The notes below the pieces were generated by a model, which made no database searches, was not told the origin of the DNA, and was given only the letters and a program-made list of their open reading frames with translations. A DNA stretch of 64,000 bases, taken from Pigmentibacter ruber (lineage in GTDB: Bacteria > Bdellovibrionota_B > Oligoflexia > Silvanigrellales > Silvanigrellaceae). The DNA lies in assembly GCF_009792895.1 (NCBI RefSeq), contig NZ_WSSC01000005.1, positions 62,001-126,000 on the forward strand, read 5' to 3'. Below are positions 43,893 through 52,329 of this stretch, one piece after another; position 1 is the first letter of the stretch, and every line of letters begins with the position of its first letter. The position numbers were made by a program, and so were the translations under genes.

Positions 43893-44684
43893 ATGTATCT
43901 CATATTTGATGCAAAAAATGGTATTTTACAATTAAGTTCTTTATGTCCAAGTGATGAATTAATAAGTAGAGGAATTTGTTTTTTAAACAAAGAAGTTTCT
44001 TCAAATGTAATAATTATTAATTTTAAATTAGATTTTTCTAAGAAAGAATATATTCCAGACTATCGCTTGGAGATAAAAAATAAATTATTTTTATTTTTTA
44101 TAAAAAATTTTCTAATCAAAAATAGAATTATTATAGAATTTCTTAGTAGAGTAAAATTTTTTAATGCCGCAAAAATAATTTTTTGTTCGGTAAATATTTG
44201 TTTAATTTTAGGAAAATTTTTTATATGTGAAATTTACAATATCAGAATTGAATATAATGAATTAAAATATAAGGAATTATTTCATTATGTTTTAGAATAT
44301 AAAGGTAAAGAAATTATATTTGGTAATACTAGTAGTTTAATTTATACAGAACTCAATCAATTTCAGTATGCTAAAAATTTAAAATTTATAAAATTGAGAA
44401 GTTTTTATCCTTTATCAAATAGTAAATTATCCAGAAAAATATTAATAACACATTATAAAAAGATTTTTTTAATGAATGAAAAAAATAACTCAATACTTCC
44501 TTTTTATACTTGTGATAATTTGAATGGTAGATTTTATTTGTATGATATAAATTTAGAGCAAAAGAATGAAATTATCATTTTTAATGATATAGATAATACA
44601 GAAAAAAAATATAATTTAACTATTTTTACTTATGATGATTACTCTTCTTATAAATTTGAAAATTTTTGTAGGATTAATTTATGA
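43893..44684 (+). CDS. unrecognised Tad-locus protein, 263 residues
   Basis: No family is recognised. ATG 43893 begins 2 bp after the secretin stop and the stop overlaps the next gene by 4 bp, so it belongs to the pilus operon. One likely membrane segment lies at about 88-112 (FFNAAKIIFCSVNICLILGK then FFIC). The rest is rich in Lys, Asn, Ile and Tyr, with cysteines near 18, 32, 98, 103, 112, 222 and 259. Codon use is extremely AT-rich, as in its neighbours. By position it could supply a platform or periplasmic function absent from this locus. Confidence 0.6.
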   Translation: MYLIFDAKNGILQLSSLCPSDELISRGICFLNKEVSSNVIIINFKLDFSKKEYIPDYRLEIKNKLFLFFIKNFLIKNRIIIEFLSRVKFFNAAKIIFCSVNICLILGKFFICEIYNIRIEYNELKYKELFHYVLEYKGKEIIFGNTSSLIYTELNQFQYAKNLKFIKLRSFYPLSNSKLSRKILITHYKKIFLMNEKNNSILPFYTCDNLNGRFYLYDINLEQKNEIIIFNDIDNTEKKYNLTIFTYDDYSSYKFENFCRINL

Positions 44685-45178
44685 AAAATTCAGTTATTTT
44701 ATTTTCATTTAAAAAGAATGAATATATTGAAATTGAAAATTTTGTTATAGAGAATAATAGTTTTAATTTTGTCTTTAAAAATGATACTTTTTACATTGAG
44801 TTTAATGATGTCAAAATGTATAGAAAATACGATACATGTTTTTACTTAGAAAATAATATTTATTTTATAACTAAAAAGAATGGTGATTCTTTTTTTATTG
44901 AGGATAAAGATAAAAATAATTTTTTTATAGAGTATAATTTTTTTAGTTATTGCAGAATTTTTTTACGATTTTTAAAGTTTAGTGATATAAGGATGATTTT
45001 TTTGGCTTATAAAAATTTTATATTTTTAAATTTTCTATTAATTCTTCTTTATTTTACTTATTTTTGTGAAAAATATAGTGTAAAAAATAATGAATTTGAT
45101 TTTAATATTCAATATGTAAAAGAATACTTATTAGAAAAAAGTTTACTTAAAATAATTTTTAATGAAGTGAAAGGATAG
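44681..45178 (+). CDS. unrecognised Tad-locus protein, 165 residues
   Basis: No family is recognised. An N-terminal 95 residues, rich in Phe, Asn, Glu and Tyr, forms alternating strands. A membrane segment follows at about 108-130 (IFLNFLLILLYFTYFC), then a short tail. The start overlaps the preceding stop (ATGA) and tadE begins 5 bp after its end. This places it firmly in the pilus operon. The predicted topology is a cytoplasmic beta-domain with a C-terminal anchor, or the reverse. Confidence 0.55.
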   Translation: MKNSVILFSFKKNEYIEIENFVIENNSFNFVFKNDTFYIEFNDVKMYRKYDTCFYLENNIYFITKKNGDSFFIEDKDKNNFFIEYNFFSYCRIFLRFLKFSDIRMIFLAYKNFIFLNFLLILLYFTYFCEKYSVKNNEFDFNIQYVKEYLLEKSLLKIIFNEVKG

Positions 45179-45183
45179 GTATT

Positions 45184-45864
45184 ATGAAAATATTATTAGA
45201 TAATTCAGATGGATTAACTTTGTTAGAATTTATAATATTATTTCCTATTACTATTTTTCTTTCATTTTCGATTATAGAAATTTCTAGATTATATGCTTTT
45301 AAATTGTTTTTGCAATCAATTTCTAATGATATTTCAATATTTATATCTCACCAAAAATTAAAAATAAGTGAAAAAAATGTTCCTGAAATTGACTTTATTA
45401 AAAATTCTGTTAAAAAAAATATATTAAATAAAATTGATAATTTTCCAACTTATAATTTTCACGATTCAGTTAATTATAGTAATTCAATTTATTTAAAAGC
45501 TGAATTTATTAATTCAGATAATTTGAGTTATCCTGCAGGAGTATATTTAAAAATATATGTATGCCTTCCTCTTTTATTTCCTAAATTATTAAATGGTTAT
45601 TTTGATAAATCTACATCAGTTGGCAAACAGGTTAAAAATACATCATTTAAAAATAGAAATTGTTTAGGTCATTTTTTTGATTATGATACTGAAGACAAAA
45701 ACTTTTATTTTAGAGTAAGAAGCGCTTCTTATGTGCCTTGGCCAGCTTCTGTAAATATTTTTTTTAAGGGTTTATATGTTCCTAATAAATTTTATGGTAT
45801 GGAAGAAATTAATGAAAAAGAAAAAAGAAATTTTTTTATGCAAAATATTGGAAAATATTTGTAA
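45184..45864 (+). CDS. tadE: TadE-like minor pseudopilin
   Basis: The start has DNSDGLTLLEFIILFPITIF, a class III-type prepilin peptidase site: cut after Gly, Glu at +5, then a hydrophobic helix ending in EISRLYAFKLF. The 226-residue length and downstream soluble part (with cysteines in YVCLP and NRNCLG) fit TadE pseudopilins. These are minor pilus components. It follows the unknown gene by 5 bp and overlaps the next frame by 53 bp. Confidence 0.8.
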   Translation: MKILLDNSDGLTLLEFIILFPITIFLSFSIIEISRLYAFKLFLQSISNDISIFISHQKLKISEKNVPEIDFIKNSVKKNILNKIDNFPTYNFHDSVNYSNSIYLKAEFINSDNLSYPAGVYLKIYVCLPLLFPKLLNGYFDKSTSVGKQVKNTSFKNRNCLGHFFDYDTEDKNFYFRVRSASYVPWPASVNIFFKGLYVPNKFYGMEEINEKEKRNFFMQNIGKYL

Positions 45865-46981
45865 TAATAAAAATTTGTCATGTCAAACAGGACAAATTTT
45901 ATTTTCAAGCTTATTTTTAATCATTTTTTCATTAGTAATGTCAATTTTTTTTCTATTTACTGCAGAATGCTATATAAGGAATTATTCAAATGTAAATATT
46001 GCTAGAAATAGTGTTTTAATGGAGCGAACAGAAATAGCAAATATTTTAAATGAAATAAGTATTAATAATTATTTAATTTTTCATGCTGTAAAATTTGCTG
46101 AATATTCTTTTTTACAAGCTAGTGAATTAAGTATGTATAATTCTTATTCTCAAAAATATTGGGAAACTTTTAAAAAAATTAATAACGAAGGAGTTTTTGC
46201 AAACTTCTTTGACAATGCTAATGAAAAAAATATAAAATTAAATTTTGAAACATTCAAGCTATCTTCCGCGAGAAATCTTTCTATAGCAAAAAGTTTATCA
46301 TTTAAAAACATAATTCTTTTTAATAAGTTGCCAAAAAAAATCTCTAGTCACTTCAAATTTTCTGGAAATAATACCACTTTTTGTATGGCACTAAATTCAA
46401 GTAACGAGATTTTTACAAAACCAGGTTTTTTTTCTTTCCCCATTTTAGAAAGATTTTATTCTTTTCATTTTGACCGAAATGAATGTGAAATAGCGCATAG
46501 ACGTATAAATTACACATTTTTTTTACCAAAACTACCATCTCTAACTTTTGCAGCACAGGATAAATTTTTATTTTTAGAGAAAAACTCTACTATATCAAGT
46601 GCGCTTCACTATAGTCTACTTTATGTTCCATACGTGAATAAAGAAAATTTTTTAGTCGCTTTGGAAACTGAATCTCCAAAAAAAGTTGCTTATAAGAATA
46701 GTTATACTGTTTTTTTTAATTTGGTTATGAAATCTTTAAATATTCGTCTAGATAAGAAAATATTAGCAGATTATTCTAAAACTATTTATGCAACAGTTAT
46801 TCATCCAAATTATTACTGTAATGAGAAATTCTCTGCAATTATTTCTACTGATAATAATTTCCAAAATAGAAATAATCTTCAATGTTTTATCGGAAAAAAT
46901 GATTTTTTGTTTTCTTTCTTTCTCCCAAATTGGGCTGCAACGATTTCTTTTGAAAAGGATCAATCTGCAAATGAATTTTAA
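45812..46981 (+). CDS. TadG/TadF-like pseudopilin
   Basis: A 389-residue protein with an N-terminal SCQTGQILFSSLFLIIFSLV membrane helix and a large extracytoplasmic region. The GQ-hydrophobic start resembles other Tad pseudopilins, but the usual Glu at +5 is replaced by Ser, so peptidase processing is doubtful. ATG 45812 is chosen because GGAAG lies 6 bp before it; the frame starts further up inside tadE. The overlap with tadE is 53 bp and with the next gene 11 bp. Confidence 0.65.
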   Translation: MKKKKEIFLCKILENICNNKNLSCQTGQILFSSLFLIIFSLVMSIFFLFTAECYIRNYSNVNIARNSVLMERTEIANILNEISINNYLIFHAVKFAEYSFLQASELSMYNSYSQKYWETFKKINNEGVFANFFDNANEKNIKLNFETFKLSSARNLSIAKSLSFKNIILFNKLPKKISSHFKFSGNNTTFCMALNSSNEIFTKPGFFSFPILERFYSFHFDRNECEIAHRRINYTFFLPKLPSLTFAAQDKFLFLEKNSTISSALHYSLLYVPYVNKENFLVALETESPKKVAYKNSYTVFFNLVMKSLNIRLDKKILADYSKTIYATVIHPNYYCNEKFSAIISTDNNFQNRNNLQCFIGKNDFLFSFFLPNWAATISFEKDQSANEF

Positions 46982-47996
46982 TTATTCAGGCATGAAGGGG
47001 CAGGCTTTAGTAGAATCTATTATCATAATACCTATTTTCTTTTTGTTATTAACAGGAACCGTTTTTTTGTTTCAAATTAAGCTGCGAATTATGGCTGATG
47101 AAAATGTATTAAATGGACAAAAGTTGTCTTTTGCATATTTAAATGATGCAGAAAAATGGAGTGCTTTAAAATCTAGCGATATTATTTCACAGCAATCTTT
47201 CTATTCTTTTATGCCAAGTAAGTTTTTTAGTAATTCAGTTGATCAAATTGGTGGTCTTTTCTTTGATAAAGCTTATGTAGATAACTACAAAACAAAATCA
47301 CAGAATAAACATAGCCCAGGATATTCTATATTTAATAATTTAAATGGAATTATTTTATTAGAAACTTGGACCCAAGATTCTAATTATGAAAGAGAGAAAG
47401 ATTTACCTTTTAGGTTTAAAAGTTGGTCTAGTCATAAGTATTATGAAGAACAAAACATCTTCTACCCTTCTTCTGTAGTTGATCTTCACAAAAGAGATTT
47501 TAAAGTTCTTAATTCATTAACTTTATTTGATAAAACGCTTGAGTCTCAATATTTTTCACGCCAACAGGCGTCGCTTTATTCGCCTCTGCAAGGAGAGTTT
47601 GTCCAGCAGTGTCTGATGCGACCCTTTGCCCCTCTTTGCTCTTTGCATACAATTGAAAATATTTTAAATCGCACAGTTATTGATTCCACAAATTTCCAAA
47701 TCCAGCTTTGTTTTCTAGAAGCTTCAGCCCGCTGTGTAGGTTCAGGGCCAGCTGTCGCAGTTTGTGTAGCTAATAAGATTATTCAAATAAAGAATGCTAT
47801 CGAACTTGGTATCCCAGCATGGGTCTGTCCAATCTTGAACAATAAAGTGAAAGAAGTGAGTATCGCCACAAATTATTTCATTTCGTCTCAGTTGGGACGT
47901 TTTTCGCAGAAAGAAGCACAATTAAGAGGCGAATTAGTGAGCGATTTAGAGGCAAATAAAAAAAATAAAAAAAACTTGGGATCAATGCTTGACTGA
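46971..47996 (+). CDS. TadE-like pseudopilin, last gene of the Tad locus
   Basis: ATG 46971 gives MNFNYSGMKGQALVESIIII, with the Tad pseudopilin motif G-QALVE (Glu at +5) and a hydrophobic helix. The 341-residue product has a long extracytoplasmic part. Cysteines cluster near residues 215-290 (QQCLMRPFAPLCS, QLCFLEASARCVG, VAVCVAN, WVCPI), suggesting a disulfide-stabilised tip domain. The 3' half is visibly richer in G+C than the rest of the locus. It overlaps the preceding gene by 11 bp and ends 40 bp before tRNA-Phe. An alternative ATG is at 46992. Confidence 0.7.
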   Translation: MNFNYSGMKGQALVESIIIIPIFFLLLTGTVFLFQIKLRIMADENVLNGQKLSFAYLNDAEKWSALKSSDIISQQSFYSFMPSKFFSNSVDQIGGLFFDKAYVDNYKTKSQNKHSPGYSIFNNLNGIILLETWTQDSNYEREKDLPFRFKSWSSHKYYEEQNIFYPSSVVDLHKRDFKVLNSLTLFDKTLESQYFSRQQASLYSPLQGEFVQQCLMRPFAPLCSLHTIENILNRTVIDSTNFQIQLCFLEASARCVGSGPAVAVCVANKIIQIKNAIELGIPAWVCPILNNKVKEVSIATNYFISSQLGRFSQKEAQLRGELVSDLEANKKNKKNLGSMLD

Positions 47997-48036
47997 ACTG
48001 ACCTTCGTGTATTAGTCACAGTCCTACCAACGGTTC

Positions 48037-48112
48037 GGCACTTTAGCTCAGTCGGTAGAGCAGTGGACTGAAAATCCACGTGTCCCCAGTTCGATTCTGG
48101 GAGGTGCCACCA
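48037..48112 (+). tRNA. tRNA-Phe (anticodon GAA)
   Basis: The full cloverleaf can be drawn. The acceptor stem GGCACTT pairs with AGGTGCC (one G-U). The D-arm is GCTC/GAGC, the anticodon stem GTGGA/TCCAC has loop CTGAAAA (anticodon GAA), and the T-arm CCCAG/CTGGG has loop TTCGATT. The discriminator A and CCA end are encoded. It lies 40 bp after the last pilus gene, and no flanking repeat of its 3' end was seen. Confidence 0.97.
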
Positions 48113-48179
48113 TTCTTACTTCTCTTCCTTTTTACTTCCTTTTAAGTATATCATTATTTGAAATCAAATAGGTTAGATT

Positions 48180-48854
48180 ATGCGACCAAAATCGTACTCA
48201 AATTTGTTACCATCAGTCTCAAAGTATGTTGAAGAATTGCTGAATGTTGATTCGCATCCATCCCAGCAATTGGCTCTGCAGCTTGCAAAGAAACGTGGGA
48301 CTCCTCCGTTACAAGTTTTACCTACGGACGGTAGAACATTGGAAGTAATTGCAAGGACTATCCAGCCAAGTAAAATTGTTGAAATAGGTACTCTTTGTGG
48401 ATACTCCTCGTTATTTCTTGCAAATGCTTTGGTTCCAGGGGGAAAATTATATACCTGTGAACAGAGTCAGCATCATATTCAAGTAGCCACAGAAGTTTTT
48501 CAAACGTTAAACTTACTAGAAAAAATTGAGATTATTGAAGGCAATGCTGTTGTGACGTTACCTCAATTGAGTAGCAAGGGCCCCTTTGATCTTATTTTCA
48601 TAGATGCTGATAAATTAAATTATCCTACCTACTTTGATTGGGCTATTGAAAATTTAAGAAGTGGAGGGCTTTTAATTGCAGATAATGTTTTTGTGTTTGG
48701 ATATATTGCAGAAGACAATGTCTCAGAACAAGGTGAATTAAAAAATCTTATTGCTGCAATGCGTTTATTCAATGAGAAATGTGTAAAAGATGAGCGGCTG
48801 GTCACAACCTTTTTGCCTACTGGAGAAGGTTTAATGATTGCTACTAAAAAATAG
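48180..48854 (+). CDS. SAM-dependent O-methyltransferase
   Basis: Methyltransferase_3 (catechol/caffeoyl-CoA-like) family, 224 residues. Motif I is VEIGTLCGYSSLFLANAL, then LYTCEQSQHH, and the metal-binding FDLIFIDADKLNYPTYFDWA with LLIADNVFVFG. Acts on a catechol-type or similar hydroxyl acceptor in a Mg-dependent way; the natural substrate cannot be told from sequence. It stands alone, 67 bp after tRNA-Phe. Confidence 0.88.
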   Translation: MRPKSYSNLLPSVSKYVEELLNVDSHPSQQLALQLAKKRGTPPLQVLPTDGRTLEVIARTIQPSKIVEIGTLCGYSSLFLANALVPGGKLYTCEQSQHHIQVATEVFQTLNLLEKIEIIEGNAVVTLPQLSSKGPFDLIFIDADKLNYPTYFDWAIENLRSGGLLIADNVFVFGYIAEDNVSEQGELKNLIAAMRLFNEKCVKDERLVTTFLPTGEGLMIATKK

Positions 48855-48973
48855 CAATCATTTTATTGCAAAAGCTTTTGAAGGAAGTGAAACTCTCACT
48901 ATAAAAGAACAAAAATAAAGACTTATTTTAAGTATAATGAGAAACTCCTGCTTTCCTTCTTAAAAATTTAGAA

Positions 48974-50593
48974 TCAGTATCTATGCCATTTATAAGTATT
49001 TGGAATACAAGGCTGTTTACAATTTTCAGGCGCTTCACCACCTCTATCATCTGCAGACCATGCAACCAAGCTACGAATAATATTTTCTAATGGAACTTTT
49101 CTTTGCGCTGCGTATGGCGAATAAGCTCCCCACTCATTGAATGGACGGGTTGGGTTTTCTTGCCATTTGTAGATGTTATAATTGTAAGACTCAGTTGTAT
49201 TGCCTGGTACTAGCCCAGTTGAAACATCGGCAGTTACTGTTGGTGTCCAAATGAAATCTGGGTGTGCGTTTTGATACCATTCTCCGCCAATAATTCTATC
49301 GCTAGAATCCAATTCAAGGTCATAGTAATACTCAACGGAAATAACGTTATCCCTTGATTCATTATCTCTTTGTGCGGTACTAGGGCCTGTTTCTGCAATA
49401 TATTCTATTCTTGTTTTAACTCCAACAACTTTTGCTGCTCTATTAGAGCGGTATTTTCTAAATTTATCATTGGTAAATTGCTGCATAGGAATAGCTGCAT
49501 CTTTCGCATTATAGGCTACTCTGCCAGTCTGAGGGTTAAAATAGACGTAAGAATATCCTAAAATTGGTTGATTCCACACTTGGAAATCATAGGTCGCATC
49601 AAATACAAAACTTCTATTATTTAAGCCCATTTGGTTAATTAAAGTGAGGTGAAATGTGCCAGGATTGGTATCAAAGCATTCCTGGCTAAGAATACGTCCA
49701 TTTGCATCGGTTTGGGGATCTTTTTGATTGCAACGACCACCAATAAATTTTGTAGGATAACTTAAATTTGCCCATAGTAACGAAGACAGGGCTTTTATAT
49801 CAGATGGATAAAAAGTTATTTCGACTCCATTTGTATTTGTTAACTTAACACTTCTTGCTGGTCTATTATACATATAAGCAGCAGGAGCCCAGCCATGGCA
49901 AATTCCTTCCCAGCCTTCAAAAGATCCATAACTAGTTACTTCTCCAAGTATAGATTGAGTTAAAGAATAATTTTGATCATTAACTAGCAAATCATATTTT
50001 TCCGCTGGTGATAAATTATTTGTCTTACCTTCTCGTATCAAGCTGCTAGCGGGTCTTTGATTTAAGATATAGTTTGCATATGCATTAATGTCAGACACAG
50101 CACCTAAACGTTCAGCATATCTATTTGTAACTGAGCCTTGTGAAAGAGGCCAGTAACTTCCAGACCATGGTTGGAAAGATAGGCGGAAGGTTGAAACATT
50201 TTTGCTATCTATTGTATTTATATTATCAATAAAAGAAGCAGGATTTTCAACCAAATATTTTGGATTGTCATTTCCTAAATATTCAGCAAATGGTGTGAAT
50301 CTACGTGTATTTTTATACGCATTTTTCATCAGTTTTTCACGAATTTTATCTTTTTTAGATAAATACTCTTTTGTTTTTTGATCATTATTTGAAAATTGAC
50401 TTTCAGGAATTACTTCATTAGAAGAGCTTTTCTTTTGTGGTATTGTATCCATAACTTTTTTAGGATTTTTATTAAATTCATTTAGAAAAGCGTTTATATC
50501 TGTTTGAGTTGATTGTGGGTTGGCGAAGGCGATAGAAGAAAGACATAAAGCAATGGCAATAGGAAATTTTCGAAAATTTTTGCTATAATCCAT
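48974..50593 (-). CDS. secreted transglutaminase-elicitor-like protein
   Basis: A signal peptide at about 1-24 (IAIALCLSSIAFA) precedes a Ser/Lys-rich propeptide-like region. The domain at about 180-520 matches the transglutaminase-elicitor family (PF16683, first known from Phytophthora GP42): WEGICHGWAPAAYMYN with probable catalytic Cys232, NPGTFHLTLINQMG with His315, and FVFDATYDFQVWNQPILGY with Asp332 or Asp335. The fold is papain-like and forms protein crosslinks. ATG 50593 is chosen over TTG 50599; AGGGG lies 9 bp upstream. It is probably an exported host- or prey-directed enzyme. Confidence 0.78.
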   Translation of the reverse strand: MDYSKNFRKFPIAIALCLSSIAFANPQSTQTDINAFLNEFNKNPKKVMDTIPQKKSSSNEVIPESQFSNNDQKTKEYLSKKDKIREKLMKNAYKNTRRFTPFAEYLGNDNPKYLVENPASFIDNINTIDSKNVSTFRLSFQPWSGSYWPLSQGSVTNRYAERLGAVSDINAYANYILNQRPASSLIREGKTNNLSPAEKYDLLVNDQNYSLTQSILGEVTSYGSFEGWEGICHGWAPAAYMYNRPARSVKLTNTNGVEITFYPSDIKALSSLLWANLSYPTKFIGGRCNQKDPQTDANGRILSQECFDTNPGTFHLTLINQMGLNNRSFVFDATYDFQVWNQPILGYSYVYFNPQTGRVAYNAKDAAIPMQQFTNDKFRKYRSNRAAKVVGVKTRIEYIAETGPSTAQRDNESRDNVISVEYYYDLELDSSDRIIGGEWYQNAHPDFIWTPTVTADVSTGLVPGNTTESYNYNIYKWQENPTRPFNEWGAYSPYAAQRKVPLENIIRSLVAWSADDRGGEAPENCKQPCIPNTYKWHRY

Positions 50594-50740
50594 AAGCAAA
50601 ACCCCTACTAATAGATATTATATAGTTATAATGTGAATATAAAAAATTTGAAATGCCGACACTTCGAGTGCGAAACTAATCTGTTAATTTAATTATGTCA
50701 ATATAAATTATTTAAATTATTAAAAATAAAAATGATGATA

Positions 50741-52129
50741 TTAAGTCTTATTTTTTTCTTTAAAAGTTATATGCCAAATTATTACATAAATTATGGATGT
50801 ATAAATATATACTACTGAGGAATCAAAGAATACATTTTGTGTTAGGGCATGTATTAAATTTGCAATAAACATGCTTAGATAACAAAAAATTAAAAAATTC
50901 ATTTCTTTGAAATTTTCATTTATTTTATTTTTTAAAGTTTTATATAAAAATCCTAGAATTGTTATAATCCAAAAGAAGGCTAATAGCCCACCACTTGCTA
51001 GAATTTCTAAATAGTTATTATGTGCATTATATTTTTCAGGTAAATTTTCAAATCCCATTTTATTATAATAGTTTTCTCTAACTCCATCTTTTAACCAGTA
51101 ATTACCATGACCAACAACCGGTTTATCTAAAAACATTTGCCAATAAACTTTCCAAAAATACTGTCTATAATTACCATTATCAAGTGTTTTTGACTCTGAG
51201 ATAGAATTTGTTGTAAATAATATTCTTTCCATTAAACCAGACTTTTTTAAGATAAAAAAACTAGAAACAATAAGTGCCATTAGAGTAATAATAGTTAAAA
51301 ATGGTTTTCTTTTAATTCCTAGAAGAAATGGTATTAAAAGAAGCATAAAGATACAAGCTATTCCCGCTGTTCTCCCTGAACTTAAGATAACTATAATAAA
51401 ATTACAAATAGAGATTACTAATAAAGCTAATTTATGAATATTTTTGTTTTTAAAAATGAAGAGGTTATCAAAGTTATAAATATGATTTTTAGTTATTGAT
51501 AACCATAATAAACTCCAACAGAAAATAGAGTAGGCTAAACCTACACCAGCAATTGTTAAAGGATGTCCATAAAATCCATTAACTCGGTATTTTCCGTTAT
51601 CAAGTACTTCTGTTGCTTCTAGGTACTTACCTTTAAAGGAATGAAAGTCTAGCCCAACATTGTATTGGTATATAAGTGCAAGACAAATTAAAATAGAAGC
51701 AGGAAACAATCCAGTCAAAAAATATTTTAAAGGTGAAATTTCTACTTTTTCAACATTCAAAGAAACAGAGTTTGCCCTGTTTTTTTTGCTAATGAATTGA
51801 AAAATAAGTAACAAAAGAGTTCCTATGAATAAATAAGATGGAAAATTACTTTGTAAAATACTTGGCCATTTTAAAGTAAGTTGGAATTTATAATTTGGAA
51901 ACTGCTCAAGAGGAAATAAATAATTGATTATATTTGTGATTGGAAAAATAATATGAAGTAAAAGTAAACAAATTGCAGTTTTAATCAAAAAATCAGGGAT
52001 GATTTTCTTTTGTTTGAGAAAATAAATAGAAGGGGCTACGATACAAATAATATAAAAGGAAAGACCTTGAACAGCTATTCCTAAATATAAAAAGAATGGG
52101 AACAAGAAAAAAAGATAATTTAGAAGCAT
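50741..52129 (-). CDS. O-antigen ligase (WaaL/Wzy_C family)
   Basis: A polytopic membrane protein of 462 residues with about twelve hydrophobic segments. A periplasmic loop carries the Wzy_C signature (NYRQYFWKVYWQMFLDKPVV then GHGNYW, and NAHNNYLEILASGGLLAFF). Members either attach O-antigen to lipid A-core or polymerise polysaccharide; the two are hard to tell apart by sequence. It is an isolated gene between two secreted enzymes, with no glycosyltransferase cluster nearby. Confidence 0.82.
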   Translation of the reverse strand: MLLNYLFFLFPFFLYLGIAVQGLSFYIICIVAPSIYFLKQKKIIPDFLIKTAICLLLLHIIFPITNIINYLFPLEQFPNYKFQLTLKWPSILQSNFPSYLFIGTLLLLIFQFISKKNRANSVSLNVEKVEISPLKYFLTGLFPASILICLALIYQYNVGLDFHSFKGKYLEATEVLDNGKYRVNGFYGHPLTIAGVGLAYSIFCWSLLWLSITKNHIYNFDNLFIFKNKNIHKLALLVISICNFIIVILSSGRTAGIACIFMLLLIPFLLGIKRKPFLTIITLMALIVSSFFILKKSGLMERILFTTNSISESKTLDNGNYRQYFWKVYWQMFLDKPVVGHGNYWLKDGVRENYYNKMGFENLPEKYNAHNNYLEILASGGLLAFFWIITILGFLYKTLKNKINENFKEMNFLIFCYLSMFIANLIHALTQNVFFDSSVVYIYTSIIYVIIWHITFKEKNKT

Positions 52130-52279
52130 AAGCCATCCTGTTGTAGCAGAAAATTTCTAAAAATAAATAAAAGGTAATCGAATTCTATCATTTTAAAAAT
52201 TTATTGCCTAATATCATGACAATTAATATTAAAACATATTTCTTTTAAGGCTAATGAGAAGAAAAAGGAAGGTCATGAA

Positions 52280-52316
52280 TTAAAAAGTTCACAAGTGCTT
52301 TTGGAAAACACTTGTG
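52280..52316 (-). terminator. rho-independent terminator of the papain-like protease gene
   Basis: CACAAGTG (52290-52297) and CACTTGTG (52309-52316) form a perfect 8-bp stem, extended inside by TTTT/AAAA with a bulged C. On the minus strand AACTTTTTAATT follows. It lies 14 bp after the protease stop. Confidence 0.7.
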
Positions 52317-52329
52317 CTATAAAAAAGTT

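Noticed and set aside
48037-48112. tRNA-Phe as the attachment site of a mobile element
   Set aside because: No integrase gene and no repeat of the tRNA 3' end was seen in the window.
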